The notes beneath the pieces are model-generated. The model was not told where the DNA came from and did no database searches. It saw only the letters and a list, made by a program, of their open reading frames with translations. DNA of 64,000 nt from Betaproteobacteria bacterium (GTDB lineage: Bacteria > Pseudomonadota > Gammaproteobacteria > Burkholderiales > Casimicrobiaceae), in contig JADIZG010000064.1 of the NCBI GenBank assembly GCA_016704895.1, positions 1 through 64,000 on the forward strand, in the 5' to 3' direction. Both the position numbers and the translations under genes were made by a program. This document shows, in pieces, positions 17,156 through 27,638 of the stretch. Position 1 is the first letter of the stretch. Each line of letters opens with the position of its first letter.

Positions 17156-20116
17156 ATGGCCGATATCCTCGCGCTGCCCGGCCGATCGGCCGCCTCGTCG
17201 TTCCGTCTCGCCAAGCTCCTCGACAGCCTCCGCGCCGCGCGGCCCGCGACCGACGTCGTCGCGCTCGCGGCCACCTGGCGCCACTACGTCGAGCTCGAAT
17301 CGCCGCTCGCTCCCGAGGCGCGCACCGTCCTCGACCGGCTGCTGACCTACGGGCCGGCCGACGACCGGCCGGCGGCGGGCGCCCCGTCGTTCGTCGTCGT
17401 GCCGCGGCCCGGCACGATCTCGCCGTGGTCGTCGAAGGCGACCGACATCGCGCGCAACTGCGGTCTGGACGCCGTGCGCCGCATCGAGCGCGGCATCGAC
17501 TGGCATGCGACGACGCGCGGCGGCAAGCCGCTGTCGCACGCCGACCGCGAGGCGCTCGTGTCGCTCGTCTGCGACCGGATGACCGAGGCGGTCCTCGACG
17601 GTCCGAGCGATGCGCACGTGCTGTTCGCGCACGTCGAGCCGCGTCCGCTCGCGTCGGTGCCGCTCCTTGCCGAGGGCCGCCGCGCGCTCGAGCGCGCGAA
17701 CGCCGAACTGGGGCTGGCGCTCGCCGACGACGAGATCGACTACCTCGACGCCTCGTTCCGCGCGCTCGGCCGCGATCCGACCGACGTCGAGCTCATGATG
17801 TTCGCGCAGGCGAACTCCGAGCACTGCCGGCACAAGATCTTCAACGCGAGCTGGATCGTCGACGGCGTCCCGCAGCCGAAGAGCCTGTTCGGGATGATCC
17901 GCGACACGCACGCGGCGCATCCGCAGGGCACCGTCATCGCCTACTCGGACAACGCCGCGGTGATGGAGGGCGCACGGATCGCTCGCTTCCATCCTGACGG
18001 CGACGGCCGCTACGGCGCGCACGACGCGCTCACGCACACGCTGATGAAGGTGGAGACGCACAACCACCCGACCGCGATCGCGCCGTTTCCCGGCGCCGCG
18101 ACCGGGTCGGGCGGCGAGATCCGCGACGAGGGCGCGACCGGCATCGGCGCGAAGCCCAAGGCGGGCCTGGTCGGCTACACGGTGTCGCACCTGCGCGTGC
18201 CGGGGCACGCCGAGCCCTGGGAGGCGCCGCTCGACAAGCCCGGGCGCATCGCCACGCCGCTCGCCATCATGCTCGAAGGCCCGATCGGCGCCGCGTCGTT
18301 CAACAACGAGTTCGGCCGCCCGAACCTCGGCGGCTACTTCCGCACGTTCGAGCAGTCCGTCGGCGGCGAGGTGCGCGGCTACCACAAGCCGATCATGATC
18401 GCCGGCGGCGTCGGCAACATCGACGCGCGCCACACCGGCAAGCATCCGCTCGCCGACGGCACGCTGATCGTGCAGCTCGGCGGACCGGGCCTGCTGATCG
18501 GGCTGGGCGGCGGCGCCGCGTCGTCGATGGCGACCGGCGCGAACACGGCGGACCTGGACTTCGACTCGGTGCAGCGCGGCAACGCCGAGATCGAGCGCCG
18601 CGCGCAGGAGGTGATCGACCGCTGCTGGCAGCTGGGCGACGCGAATCCGATCCTGTCGATCCACGACGTCGGCGCGGGCGGCCTGTCGAACGCGCTGCCC
18701 GAGCTCGTCCACGGCGGCGGCGCCGGCGGCACGTTCGACCTGCGCGCGGTGCCCTCGGGCGAGTCGGGCATGTCGCCGCGCGAGATCTGGTGCAACGAGG
18801 CGCAGGAGCGCTACGTGCTCGCGATCGCGCCCGACGACCTCGCGCGCTTCGACGCGATCTGCCGCCGCGAGCGATGTCCGTACGCGGTCGTCGGCCGGGC
18901 GCGCGGCGACGGCAGGCTCGTCGTCGAGGACCCGCGATTCTCCAACCGGCCGGTCGACGTCCCGCTCGACGTGATCCTCGGGAAGCCGCCGAAGATGACG
19001 CGCGACGTCCGGCGCGTGGCGCGGCGGCTCCCGGCCTTCGACCTGTCCGGCATCACGCTCACCGACGCGGCGCGCCGCGTGTTGCGCTTCCCGGCGGTCG
19101 CGGACAAGACGTTCCTGATCACGATCGGCGACCGCACGGTCGGCGGCCTGTGCTCGCGCGACCCGATGGTCGGCCCGTGGCAGGTGCCGGTGGCCGACGT
19201 CGCGGTGACGCTGATGGATTTCAGCGGGCACGCCGGCGAGGCGATGGCGATGGGCGAGCGCACGCCGCTCGCGCTGATCGACGGTCCCGCGTCGGGCCGC
19301 ATGGCGGTCGCCGAGGCGATCACCAACCTCGCCGCGGCCGACATCGTCTCGCTCGATCGCGTGAAGCTCTCGGCGAACTGGATGGCGCCTGCCGGCCATC
19401 CGGGCGAGGACGCCGTCCTCGTCGACACGGTCCGCGCGGTGTCCGAGTTCTGCATCGCGCTGGGCGTCTCGATCCCGGTCGGCAAGGACTCGATGTCGAT
19501 GCGCACCGCGTGGCGCGAGGGCGACGCGCATAAGTCGGTGACCGCGCCGGTGTCGCTGATCGTCACGGCGTTCGCGCCGGTCGGCGACGCGCGCCGCACG
19601 TCGACGCCGTTGCTCGCAGGCGCGCCGGGCTCGGCCCTCGTCTGGATGCAGGCGACGCCGGGCCGGCGCCGCCTGGGCGCGAGCGCGCTCGCCCAGGTCC
19701 ATGGGCAGCTCGGCGACGAAGGGCCGGATGTCGCGCCGCGGGCGCTCGCGGCGCTCGTCGGGATCGTGCGCGGCCTGCGCGAGCGCGGCGCGCTGCTCGC
19801 CTATCACGACGTCGCCGACGGAGGACTGTTCGCGACGCTCGCGGAGATGGCGTTCGCCTCGCGCGCGGGCCTCGACGTCCGGCTGGACGAGGTGACGGGC
19901 GACCCGCTCGCGGTGCTGTTCGCCGAGGAGGTCGGCGCGGTCGTGCAGGTGTCCGCGTCCGATGCCGCCCGCACGGTCTCGGAAGCCCGCACCGCGGGCC
20001 TCGAGGCGCACGAGATCGCGGCCCTCGCCGCGCACGACCGCATTCGCGTCCTGCGCCACGGCACCGCGCTGCTCGACGAGGCGCGCGACGACCTTCATCG
20101 CGAATGGTCGGCGTGA
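17156..20116 (+). CDS. purL: Phosphoribosylformylglycinamidine synthase, synthetase part
   Basis: 986 residues covering the PurS-like N-terminal domain, linker and both AIR-synthetase-like halves of large PurL. ANSEHCRHKIFN, the METHNHPTAIAPFPGAATGSGG motif and the GKDSMSMRT motif are intact. The enzyme makes FGAM from FGAR, ATP and glutamine in purine synthesis. The frame ends at a TGA (20114-20116), where related PurL continues without break; the glutaminase domain resumes in the same frame immediately after. A TAGAAT hexamer at 17124-17129 may be the -10 element. The interruption looks like one nonsense substitution (for example TGG to TGA). Confidence 0.93.
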   Translation: MADILALPGRSAASSFRLAKLLDSLRAARPATDVVALAATWRHYVELESPLAPEARTVLDRLLTYGPADDRPAAGAPSFVVVPRPGTISPWSSKATDIARNCGLDAVRRIERGIDWHATTRGGKPLSHADREALVSLVCDRMTEAVLDGPSDAHVLFAHVEPRPLASVPLLAEGRRALERANAELGLALADDEIDYLDASFRALGRDPTDVELMMFAQANSEHCRHKIFNASWIVDGVPQPKSLFGMIRDTHAAHPQGTVIAYSDNAAVMEGARIARFHPDGDGRYGAHDALTHTLMKVETHNHPTAIAPFPGAATGSGGEIRDEGATGIGAKPKAGLVGYTVSHLRVPGHAEPWEAPLDKPGRIATPLAIMLEGPIGAASFNNEFGRPNLGGYFRTFEQSVGGEVRGYHKPIMIAGGVGNIDARHTGKHPLADGTLIVQLGGPGLLIGLGGGAASSMATGANTADLDFDSVQRGNAEIERRAQEVIDRCWQLGDANPILSIHDVGAGGLSNALPELVHGGGAGGTFDLRAVPSGESGMSPREIWCNEAQERYVLAIAPDDLARFDAICRRERCPYAVVGRARGDGRLVVEDPRFSNRPVDVPLDVILGKPPKMTRDVRRVARRLPAFDLSGITLTDAARRVLRFPAVADKTFLITIGDRTVGGLCSRDPMVGPWQVPVADVAVTLMDFSGHAGEAMAMGERTPLALIDGPASGRMAVAEAITNLAAADIVSLDRVKLSANWMAPAGHPGEDAVLVDTVRAVSEFCIALGVSIPVGKDSMSMRTAWREGDAHKSVTAPVSLIVTAFAPVGDARRTSTPLLAGAPGSALVWMQATPGRRRLGASALAQVHGQLGDEGPDVAPRALAALVGIVRGLRERGALLAYHDVADGGLFATLAEMAFASRAGLDVRLDEVTGDPLAVLFAEEVGAVVQVSASDAARTVSEARTAGLEAHEIAALAAHDRIRVLRHGTALLDEARDDLHREWSA

Positions 20117-20125
20117 CGCACCGCG

Positions 20126-21034
20126 ATGCAGCGGCTGCGCGACGAGCCGCTCGCAGCCGACCAGGAGCATGCCCGCATCGGCGATGCCGCCGATCGCGGC
20201 CTCTCGCCGGTGCTGACGTTCGATCCCGCGGAGGACGTCGCCGCACCGTTCGTCGCGACCGGCGCGCGGCCGCGCGTGGCCGTGCTGCGCGAGCAGGGCG
20301 TGAACGGGCAGGTCGAGATGGCCGCCGCGTTCGACCGCGCCGGCTTCGAGGCCTTCGACGTGCACATGACCGACCTCGCGTCGGGCCGCCGGTCGCTCGC
20401 CGACTTCGCGGGCATCGTCGCGTGCGGCGGCTTCTCGTACGGCGACGTGCTGGGCGCGGGCGAGGGCTGGGCGAAGTCGATCCTGTTCGACGCGAAGCTC
20501 GCCGACGCCTTCGCGGCCTTCTTCGCGCGGCGCGACAGCTTCGCGCTCGGCGTCTGCAACGGCTGCCAGATGATGTCGCAGCTCAAAGACCTCATCCCCG
20601 GCGCCGAGGCCTGGCCGCGCTTCGTGCGCAACCGCTCGGAGCAGTTCGAGGCGCGCCTCGTGCAGGTCGAGATCCCGCGCTCGCCTTCGCTGTTCTTCCG
20701 CGGGATGGAAGGCAGCCGCCTGCCGGTCGCCACGGCGCACGGCGAGGGCTACGCGGAGTTCCGCGACGCCGCGCACCTCGCCGCCGCGCGGGCGCTCGTC
20801 TCGATGCGCTACGTCGACGGCGCGGGCCGTCCCGCTGCGACCTACCCGCACAATCCGAACGGCTCGCCCGAAGGCATCACCGGCCTCACGACCGCCGACG
20901 GCCGGTTCACGATCCTGATGCCGCACCCGGAGCGCGTGTGGCGCACCGCGCAGCTGTCGTGGGCGCCGCCGGGATGGGGCGAGGCCTCGCCGTGGCTGCG
21001 GATGTTCCGCAACGCGCGCGCGGCGCTGGGGTAA
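20126..21034 (+). CDS. purL: PurL glutamine amidotransferase domain, split off by a stop codon
   Basis: 302 residues corresponding to the C-terminal third of large PurL. It starts with the MQRLRDEP linker, then the class I glutaminase with nucleophile Cys in GVCNGCQMM and His/Glu in PHPERVW. It provides ammonia from glutamine. It is in the same frame as the upstream part and separated only by one TGA and nine bases; an ATG happens to begin it, so it could be reinitiated and act as a separate subunit, as PurQ does elsewhere. No ribosome-binding site is visible. Confidence 0.9.
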   Translation: MQRLRDEPLAADQEHARIGDAADRGLSPVLTFDPAEDVAAPFVATGARPRVAVLREQGVNGQVEMAAAFDRAGFEAFDVHMTDLASGRRSLADFAGIVACGGFSYGDVLGAGEGWAKSILFDAKLADAFAAFFARRDSFALGVCNGCQMMSQLKDLIPGAEAWPRFVRNRSEQFEARLVQVEIPRSPSLFFRGMEGSRLPVATAHGEGYAEFRDAAHLAAARALVSMRYVDGAGRPAATYPHNPNGSPEGITGLTTADGRFTILMPHPERVWRTAQLSWAPPGWGEASPWLRMFRNARAALG

Positions 21035-21066
21035 GCTTGGTGCTGGAAGACGACGAGGCCGCGCGA

Positions 21067-21681
21067 ATGACGCTCAAGGTCTACGAGATCGACGGGCTGG
21101 TGCCCGTCGTCCACCCGACCGCCTACGTGCACCCGTCGGCGGTGCTGATCGGCGACGTGATCGTCGGGCCCGAATGCTACGTCGGCCCCTGCGCGTCGCT
21201 GCGCGGCGACTTCGGCCACATCGAGATCGGCGCGGGCGCCAACATCCAGGACTCGTGCATCCTGCACGGCTTCCCGGGCCTCGGCACCGTCGTCGAGGAG
21301 AACGGCCACATCGGCCACGGCGCGGTGCTGCACGGATGCACGGTCCAGCGCAACGGGCTCGTCGGCATGAACGCGGTCGTGAACGACCACGCCGTCGTCG
21401 GCGAGTCGGCGATCGTCGCGGCGATGTCGTTCGTCAAGGCGCAGATGGTGATTCCGCCGCGCACGCTCGTCGCGGGCATCCCGGCGCGCGTCGTGCGCGC
21501 GCTCACCGAGACCGAGCTCGCGTGGAAGGGCGAGGGCACCGAGGCCTACCATCTGCTCGCTCGGCGCTCGCACGCGAGCATGCGGGCCGTCGACCCCCTG
21601 TCCGCGCCGGAGCCTGGGCGCAAGCGGATGGAGCTGCCCGAGATCCTCCCGCTGTCGGTCGTCAAGGCGCGCGAACGCTGA
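21067..21681 (+). CDS. paaY: PaaY-like hexapeptide-repeat protein (gamma-carbonic anhydrase fold)
   Basis: 204 residues, a left-handed beta-helix trimer. GDVIVGPECYVGPCASLRGDFG, NIQDSCILHGFPG and the VEENGHIGHGAVLHG segment give the metal-binding His residues of the gamma-carbonic anhydrase/PaaY family. The length and C-terminal EPGRKRMEL segment match PaaY, a thioesterase-type accessory of phenylacetate degradation, better than the shorter CaiE/YrdA proteins. No other paa genes are nearby, so the cellular role is uncertain. Confidence 0.82.
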   Translation: MTLKVYEIDGLVPVVHPTAYVHPSAVLIGDVIVGPECYVGPCASLRGDFGHIEIGAGANIQDSCILHGFPGLGTVVEENGHIGHGAVLHGCTVQRNGLVGMNAVVNDHAVVGESAIVAAMSFVKAQMVIPPRTLVAGIPARVVRALTETELAWKGEGTEAYHLLARRSHASMRAVDPLSAPEPGRKRMELPEILPLSVVKARER

Positions 21682-21709
21682 CCTGCCGCGACGCGCGGGC
21701 AGGCCTCCG

Positions 21710-23389
21710 ATGACCACGCTCGCCAATCCGCTCGCCGAGCACGTCTGGCGCACGCGCTACCGGTTCGAGGAAGAGGCGTCGGTCGATGCGACGCTCGACC
21801 GCGTCGCCCACGCGCTGTCCGGGGCCGAGGAGCACGATCGCGGCCGCTGGGCGCGGCGCTTCCGCGATGCGCTCGAGGGTTCCGCTTCCTGCCGGGCGGC
21901 CGCATCCTCGCGGGCGCCGGCACCGGCAGACGCGTCACGCTCATGAACTGCTTCGTCATGGGCACGCTCGACGATTCGCTCGACGGCATCTTCCGCGCGC
22001 TGCACGAGGCGGCGATCACGCTGCAGCAGGGCGGAGGCGTCGGGACCGATTTCTCGCCGCTGCGCCCGAAAGGCGCCCGGACCGACGCGACCGGCGGCCG
22101 CTCGTCGGGTCCGGTCTCGTTCATGCAGCTGTGGGAGCAGATGTGCGCGACGGTCACCGACGCGAGCCCGCGCCGCGGCGCGATGATGGGCGTGCTGGCC
22201 TGCGACCATCCGGACATCCACGCGTTCGTCGCGGCGAAGCGCGTCGCCGGCAGGCTCACGCATTTCAACGTCTCGGTGCTCGTGCAGGACGCGTTCATGC
22301 GCGCGGTCGCCGGCGACGGGCCGTGGACACTCGCGTTCCCGCGCTTCGGCATCGAGCGCGAGACGCGCCGCGCGACCTGTGGACGCGGTCGTCGGCAGCG
22401 CCTATGCGTCGGCGGAACCCGGCGTGCTGTTCATCGACCGCATCCGCGCCGAGGACAACCTCGCGTACTGCGAGACGATCAGCGCGACCAACCCCTGCGG
22501 CGAGATCCCGCTGCCGCCGTACGGCGCGTGCGACCTGGGCTCGATCAACCTGGCCGCGTTCGTCCGCGATCCGTTCACGGCACGCGCGCGGCTCGACGTC
22601 GAGGCGCGATCGCCGCGCTCGTGCCCGCTCGCGGTGCGGATGCTCGACAACGTCTGGACGGTGACGCCCCTTCCGGTGCCCGCGCAAGGCGAGCAGGGCG
22701 TTCGTCGAGGCGCATCGGGCTGGGCATCACCGGACTCGGCGACGCGCTCGCGATGCTGGGGTTGCGCTACGACAGCGACGCCGGGCGCGCGACGGCGGCC
22801 GGCGCGATGCGGGAGATCGTCGAGCGCGCCTACGCGTCGTCGATCGAGCTCGCGCGCGAGCGGGGCGCGTTCCCGCGCTTCCGAGCGCGAGCCGTTCCTC
22901 GCCGCGCCGTTCGTCGCGCGGCTGCCCCAGGAGCTGCGGGACGGCATCGCGAGGCACGGGCTGCGCAACAGCCACCTCGCCGCGATCGCGCCGGCCGGCA
23001 CCATCAGCGTGCTGGCGGGGGCGTTTCGTCGGGCATCGAGCCGATCTTGCGCTCGAAGGATGCGCCGCGTCAGGCAGGGAGGACGGGACGGTCGCCGAGG
23101 TAGCCGTGGCGTGTCCGGCGCTGCTCGCGTGGCGGTCGGGAGCGGCCCCCGGAGCGCAGATACCGGACGCGTTCGTGACCTCGACCGGCATCGGGCCCGA
23201 GGCGCAGCTCCTCATGCAGGCGGCGCTGCAGCCGCACGTCGACAACGCGATCTCGAAGACGACGAACGTCGCCGCCGACATCGCGTACGAGGACTTCGCG
23301 GCGATCTACACGCGCGCGTTCGAGCTGGGGTTGAAGGGCTGCACGGTTTTCCGGCCGAACGCGATCACCGGGGCGGTATGCTGCGCTGA
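21710..23389 (+). pseudogene. nrdJ: Class II (B12-dependent) ribonucleotide reductase, heavily frameshifted
   Basis: Pieces of one protein appear in order across all three frames: an N-terminal LANPLAEHVWRTRY segment, LPGGRILAGAGTGRR, QQGGGVGTDFSPLRP, SPRRGAMMGVLACDHPDI, NPCGEIPLPPYGACDLGS (the active-site Cys region), GITGLGDALAMLGLRY, NSHLAAIAPAGTISVL, and KTTNVAADIAYEDFAAIY near the C-terminus. At least six frame changes separate them. Intact, it would reduce ribonucleotides using adenosylcobalamin. The density of breaks is far above that of neighbouring genes, so this looks like real decay, possibly of a redundant gene. Confidence 0.82.
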
Positions 23390-23489
23390 GATCGAGTGGC
23401 CGGAAGGCCGCGTCGCTCCAGCCTCCGGTTTCCGGCCAGGCGCGAGGCGTACGGTTGCCCGTGAACCGGATACCTGCCGGGACGACACG

Positions 23490-24501
23490 GCCAGAGCGGA
23501 CGCAAGGCGCATCCTGCTCGCCGCGCGGCGGCAGCTGGTCGTTCCCGCCGCTCGTGCGCAACCGCAGCGCCAGTCCGCGCGCGTCGGCATCGTATTCAAC
23601 ACGCTCGCGCTGGGCGCCGTCGGGGGAGAGAGGCCTCGCGAGCCGCTGATGCGCGAGTTCCTGCTGGGCTTGCGCGACAGCTGGAGTCGAAGGCCGGATT
23701 TATCGTCATCGAGCGACGGTCCGCGGAAGGAAAGCTCGATCGCCTCGAATCGATCGTCCGCGAGCTCTCGCAGTTGCCGGTCGACGTGATCGTCGTGAGT
23801 GGCAACGCCGCGACGCTTGCCGCGAAGAAGGCGACGTCGACGGTGCCGATCGTGTCCTCCGGCATGGCCAACCCGGTCGAGACGGGCATCGTGTCGAGCC
23901 TCGCGCATCCCGGCGGCAACGTCACCGGCATCGTGCCTGCGTTCGGCAACGAGCTCGCGGTCAAGCGCGTCGAGCTCCTGCGCGAGTTGCTTCCCAGGGC
24001 GCGGCGAGTCCGCGTATTCCGGGACGAACGTGACGGGCCGGACCCGCAGGGGAAGTTCCGGAGGAGGTGCTCATCGCGGCGAAGGCGATGGGCCTTGCGC
24101 TGACCTTACGTGGATGCCCGCCTGCCCGACCTCTCGGCCGGGCCAGCGCAACTGGCACGCGAAGAGCGCCGATGCGCTGATCGCCGTGCGGTCAGTCCCG
24201 CTGTATCCGCACCGGCAGGCCATCGTCGAGTTCGCGGCCGCCGCCCGCCTGCCCGACATCCACGGCTTCCGCGAGGCCGTCGAGGCAGGCGGACTCGCAT
24301 CCTACGGAGGCGACACGTACCAGACGTGGCGCCGCACCGCGCGCTTCGTGCACCGCATCCTGAGCGGCGCGAAACCGGGCGATCTGCCGGTCGAGGAGAC
24401 GGACCGCTACGGATGATGCTCAACGCAAAGGGCGTGCGCGTGCGCTCGGGATCGTGATTCCGCCGGCGTTGCGCCAGCGCGCCGACGAGGTGATCGAATA
24501 G
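23490..24501 (+). pseudogene. ABC transporter substrate-binding protein (uncharacterised family), degraded
   Basis: A signal-peptide-like start (RRILLAARRQLVVPAARAQ) leads into ARVGIVFNTLALG, and in other frames LPVDVIVVSGNAATLAAKK, the SLAHPGGNVTGIV segment, ELLRELLP, SADALIAVRSVPLYPHR, FVHRILSGAKPGDLPVEETDRY and finally PPALRQRADEVIE before a TAG at 24501. These are the ordered motifs of the uncharacterised ABC binding-protein family common in soil Proteobacteria. At least three frame changes occur. No permease or ATPase genes follow. It continues the decay zone begun by the ribonucleotide reductase. Confidence 0.78.
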
Positions 24502-24550
24502 TTGAGGAGCCTGGCCGCGAGCGGGCAGGGTTCTTGGCCGTCCCGCCCGC

Positions 24551-26459
24551 CTAGATCTCGACCCGCGTCCCCAGCTCGACGACGCGGTTCGTGGGCAGCG
24601 GAAGAAGTCGGTGACGCTGCCGGCGTTCCGCGCCATCGCGACGAACAGCCGGTCGCGCCATCCCGCCATGCCGCCCGCTTCCGCGCCCGGGACGATCTTC
24701 TCGCGGGACAGGAAGTAGGTGGCCTCCATCGGCTCGACGACGAGGCCGGCGGGGCCGCAGTGTTCGAGCGCGCCCGGCACGTCGGGATCCTCGGTGAAAC
24801 CGTAGTGCACGAGGACGCGCCAGCACCCGTCGGCGAGCGGCTCGCACTCGACGCGCTTCGCGTCCGCGACTCGAGGCACCGGCTGGAACTCGACGTGCAG
24901 AAAGACGTTGCGCTCGTGCAGCACCTTGCAGTGCTTGAGGCTGTGAAGAGCGCGTTGGGCGTCGCATCCGGGCTCGAGATCAGGAACACCGCCGTCCCCG
25001 GCACGCGATCCGGCGGAGACGCGAGCAGGCTCTCGACGAACGCGCGCAGCGGGGCGAGCCGCCGCGCAGGCGCTCGAGCAGGAGCTCCCGGCCGGCGCCA
25101 GGTCGTCATCACGACGAACATCGCGGCGCCGACGGCGAGCGGGAACCAGCCACCGTCGAGGACCTTCTGCATCGCGGCGGCGAAGAACGTCGCATCGACC
25201 GCCATGAAGGCGCCGGTCGCGGCGATCGCGAGCCAGGCCGAATAGCGCCAGCGATAGCGGAGCACGAAATAGGTGAGGAAGGTCGTCGCCAGCATCGTTC
25301 CCATCACCGCGACGCCGTACGCCGAGGCGAGCTTCGACGACGAGCCGAAGCCGACGACGGCGGCGCCGACGACGAGCAGCAGCAGCCAGTTGAGCCCCGG
25401 GACGTAGATCTGGCCGATCGTGCTGGCCGAGGTGTGGCGCATCGCCATGCGGGGCAGGTAGCCCAGCTGCATCGCCTGCTGCGTGATCGAGAACGCGCCC
25501 GAGATCGTCGCCTGCGACGCGATCACGGTTGCGGCGGTCGCCAGCACGACCATCGGGTAGAGCGCCCACGCCGGGAACGCGAGGTAGAACGGGTTCTCGA
25601 TCGCCTCCGGGCGTGCGATCAGCAGCGCGCCCTGCCCGAAATAGTTGAGGAGTAGGGCGGGCGCCGCGACGCCGAACCAGGCGACCCGGATCGCCCGCTT
25701 CCCGAAGTGGCCGAGATCGGCGTACAGGGCCTCGGCGCCGGTGATCGCGAGGAGCACCGACCCCAGCACGATGAACGACGCGACGCCGTGCGAGGTCGCG
25801 AACGCGAACGCATGGCGCGGGTCGAGTGCGCCGAGGATCTGCGGTGCCTGCACGATGTTCCACGCGCCGACGGTGCCTAGCGCGGCAAACCAGGCGACGC
25901 AGACCGGGCCGAAGAACAGCCCGACGACGCCGGTCCCGTGCCGCTGGATCGCGAACAGCGCGACGAGCACGCCCACCGCGATCGGCACGACGTAGGGTTT
26001 GAGCGCGCTGGTGCCGACCTCGAGCCCCTCGACCGCGGAGAGCACCGAGATGGCCGGCGTCAGCACCGCGTCGCCGTAGAACAGCGCGGCGCCGAACACG
26101 CCCACGGGAAGCACGACGGCGAGCAGTCGCGGCCGGTCGCGAACGGCGCTCGCCGTCAGGGCGAGCAGCGCCATGATGCCGCCTTCGCCCCGGTTGTCGG
26201 CACGAAGCACGAGCACGACGTACTTGAGGGAGACGACGATCATCAGCGCCCAGAAGATCGCCGACACGCCGCCGAGGATGTTGTCGGGCGTGAGCGGGAT
26301 CCCGTGCTGCGGATTGAACGTCTCCTTCGCCGCGTAGAGGGGGCTCGTGCCGATGTCGCCGTAGACGACGCCGAGGGCGAGGAGCGAGAGGGCGGCGGTG
26401 GAAGGAGGCGCCGCGGCGCCGGCGGAACGCGAAGTGGCCTGGGATGGGGTCGGGTTCAT
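24551..26459 (-). pseudogene. kup: Low-affinity K+ transporter Kup, two late frameshifts
   Basis: About 636 residues when joined. KUP/HAK family K+/H+ symporter of the inner membrane. The first about 500 residues are open from the ATG at 26459 with LGVVYGDIGTSPLYAAKE, VVSLKYVVLVLRADNRGEGG, and GNGQ-equivalent region followed by about 12 membrane helices. The cytoplasmic tail shifts frame near 24955 (HSLKHCKVLHERNVFLHVE is in the next frame) and again near 24600 (PTNRVVELGTRVEI to the stop). The membrane part is intact, so truncated function is conceivable, but the indels may be sequence errors. It is divergent from a KdpDE-like pair. Confidence 0.85.
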
Positions 26460-26552
26460 GCGGCCCATTGTGGAGACGCACGGCCGCACGGGCCAGCGTC
26501 CCGGTCGAACCTTGACGGGATCTTTACGCGACGCTTGCGCTACAGTTGCCGC

Positions 26553-27638
26553 ATGGACGCGCGGCGGACGTGGATCGGCTACGCCTGGGCGGCGGCGACG
26601 GCGGCCGCCTGCACCGCGATCGGGCTGGCGCTGGACCCGCAGTTCGACCTCGTCAACATCGCGATGGTCTACATGCTTGGCGTGGTCGTGATGGCGCTGA
26701 GGCACGATCGCGGCGCCGCGATTGCCACCGCGACGCTGTGCGTCGGGGCGTTCGACTACCTGTTCGTACCGCCGCGCGGGACGTTCACGGTCGACGACGT
26801 CCAGTACCTGCTCACGTTCGCGATCATGGTCGTCGTGGCGCTCGTGATCTCGCGGCTCGTCGAGAGCGCGCGGCGGCAGGCGCGCGCTCAGGCTGAGCTG
26901 GCGCTCGAGGCGGAAACCGAGCGCATCCGCAGCACGCTGCTCGCGTCGATCTCGCACGATCTGCGGACGCCGCTCGCGGTCGTCCTCGGCGCGTCGTCGA
27001 CCCTGGCCGACGCCGGCGAACAGCTGACGCCGGAGGAGCGCCGCACGCTCGCGAAGAGCGTCGCCGCGCAGGCGCGCGACGTGTCCGATCGCGTGGCGAA
27101 GATCCTCGACATGACGCGGCTCGAGACGGGCGGGATCCGCCTGGAGCGCGACTGGGCGGCGCCCGCGGACATCGTGCAGTCGGCGCTCGCGCGCCTGCGC
27201 GAGCGCCTGGCCGCGCACCGCCTGATCGCCGAGGTGCCGGGCGACCTGCCGCTCGTCCGCGTCGACGCGACGCTGGTCGAGCAGGCGCTGTCGAACCTGC
27301 TCGAGAACGCCGCGAAGCACACGCCTGCCGGAACGGTCGTCATGCTCAAGGTTCGGCTCCGCGCCGGCGAGATCGAGTTCTCGGTCGAGGACTTCGCCGG
27401 CGGTCTCTCGGCCGACGAGGCCGCGCACGCGTTCGAGAAGTTCCACCGCGCGAAGGCGGAGGGCGGTGCCGGCGGCGTCGGGCTGGGGCTCGCGATCTGC
27501 CGCGCGATCGTCGAGCTGCACGGCGGGCACGTGCGGGCGGAGTGCGTGTCGGGCGGCGCGACCGCGTTCCGCTTCACGCTTCCGCTCGACGACGTGCCGG
27601 CGATGCCGGCGGAGCCATCGGGCGCGGCCGATGGCTGA
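26553..27638 (+). CDS. Short KdpD-like sensor histidine kinase
   Basis: 361 residues. It has the four-helix DUF4118 membrane region of KdpD (about residues 8-108, including FDYLFVPPRGTFTVDD), a short coil, HisKA with phosphorylated His at 135 (SISHDLRTPL), and HATPase with NLLENAAKH and GVGLGLAIC. The large N-terminal KdpD domain (Walker-A/universal-stress part) is absent. It is followed with an 8-base overlap by an OmpR-family regulator. Divergence from kup and lack of kdpFABC here suggest it senses K+ or turgor to control Kup or distant genes; that link is inference. Confidence 0.87.
   Translation: MDARRTWIGYAWAAATAAACTAIGLALDPQFDLVNIAMVYMLGVVVMALRHDRGAAIATATLCVGAFDYLFVPPRGTFTVDDVQYLLTFAIMVVVALVISRLVESARRQARAQAELALEAETERIRSTLLASISHDLRTPLAVVLGASSTLADAGEQLTPEERRTLAKSVAAQARDVSDRVAKILDMTRLETGGIRLERDWAAPADIVQSALARLRERLAAHRLIAEVPGDLPLVRVDATLVEQALSNLLENAAKHTPAGTVVMLKVRLRAGEIEFSVEDFAGGLSADEAAHAFEKFHRAKAEGGAGGVGLGLAICRAIVELHGGHVRAECVSGGATAFRFTLPLDDVPAMPAEPSGAADG

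Noticed and set aside
20114..20116. TGA read as selenocysteine or tryptophan in purL
   Set aside because: TGA ends many normal genes in this window, and no SECIS-like element or selenoprotein homology is apparent; a nonsense change or error is simpler.
16769..20926. A 1385-residue open frame antisense to tctC and purL
   Set aside because: Arg/His/Asp-rich composition mirrors the GC-rich coding strand; purL on the other strand carries all expected motifs.
21067..21681. Reading the hexapeptide gene as evidence for a phenylacetate degradation cluster
   Set aside because: No other paa gene is in the window; the protein alone does not establish the pathway.
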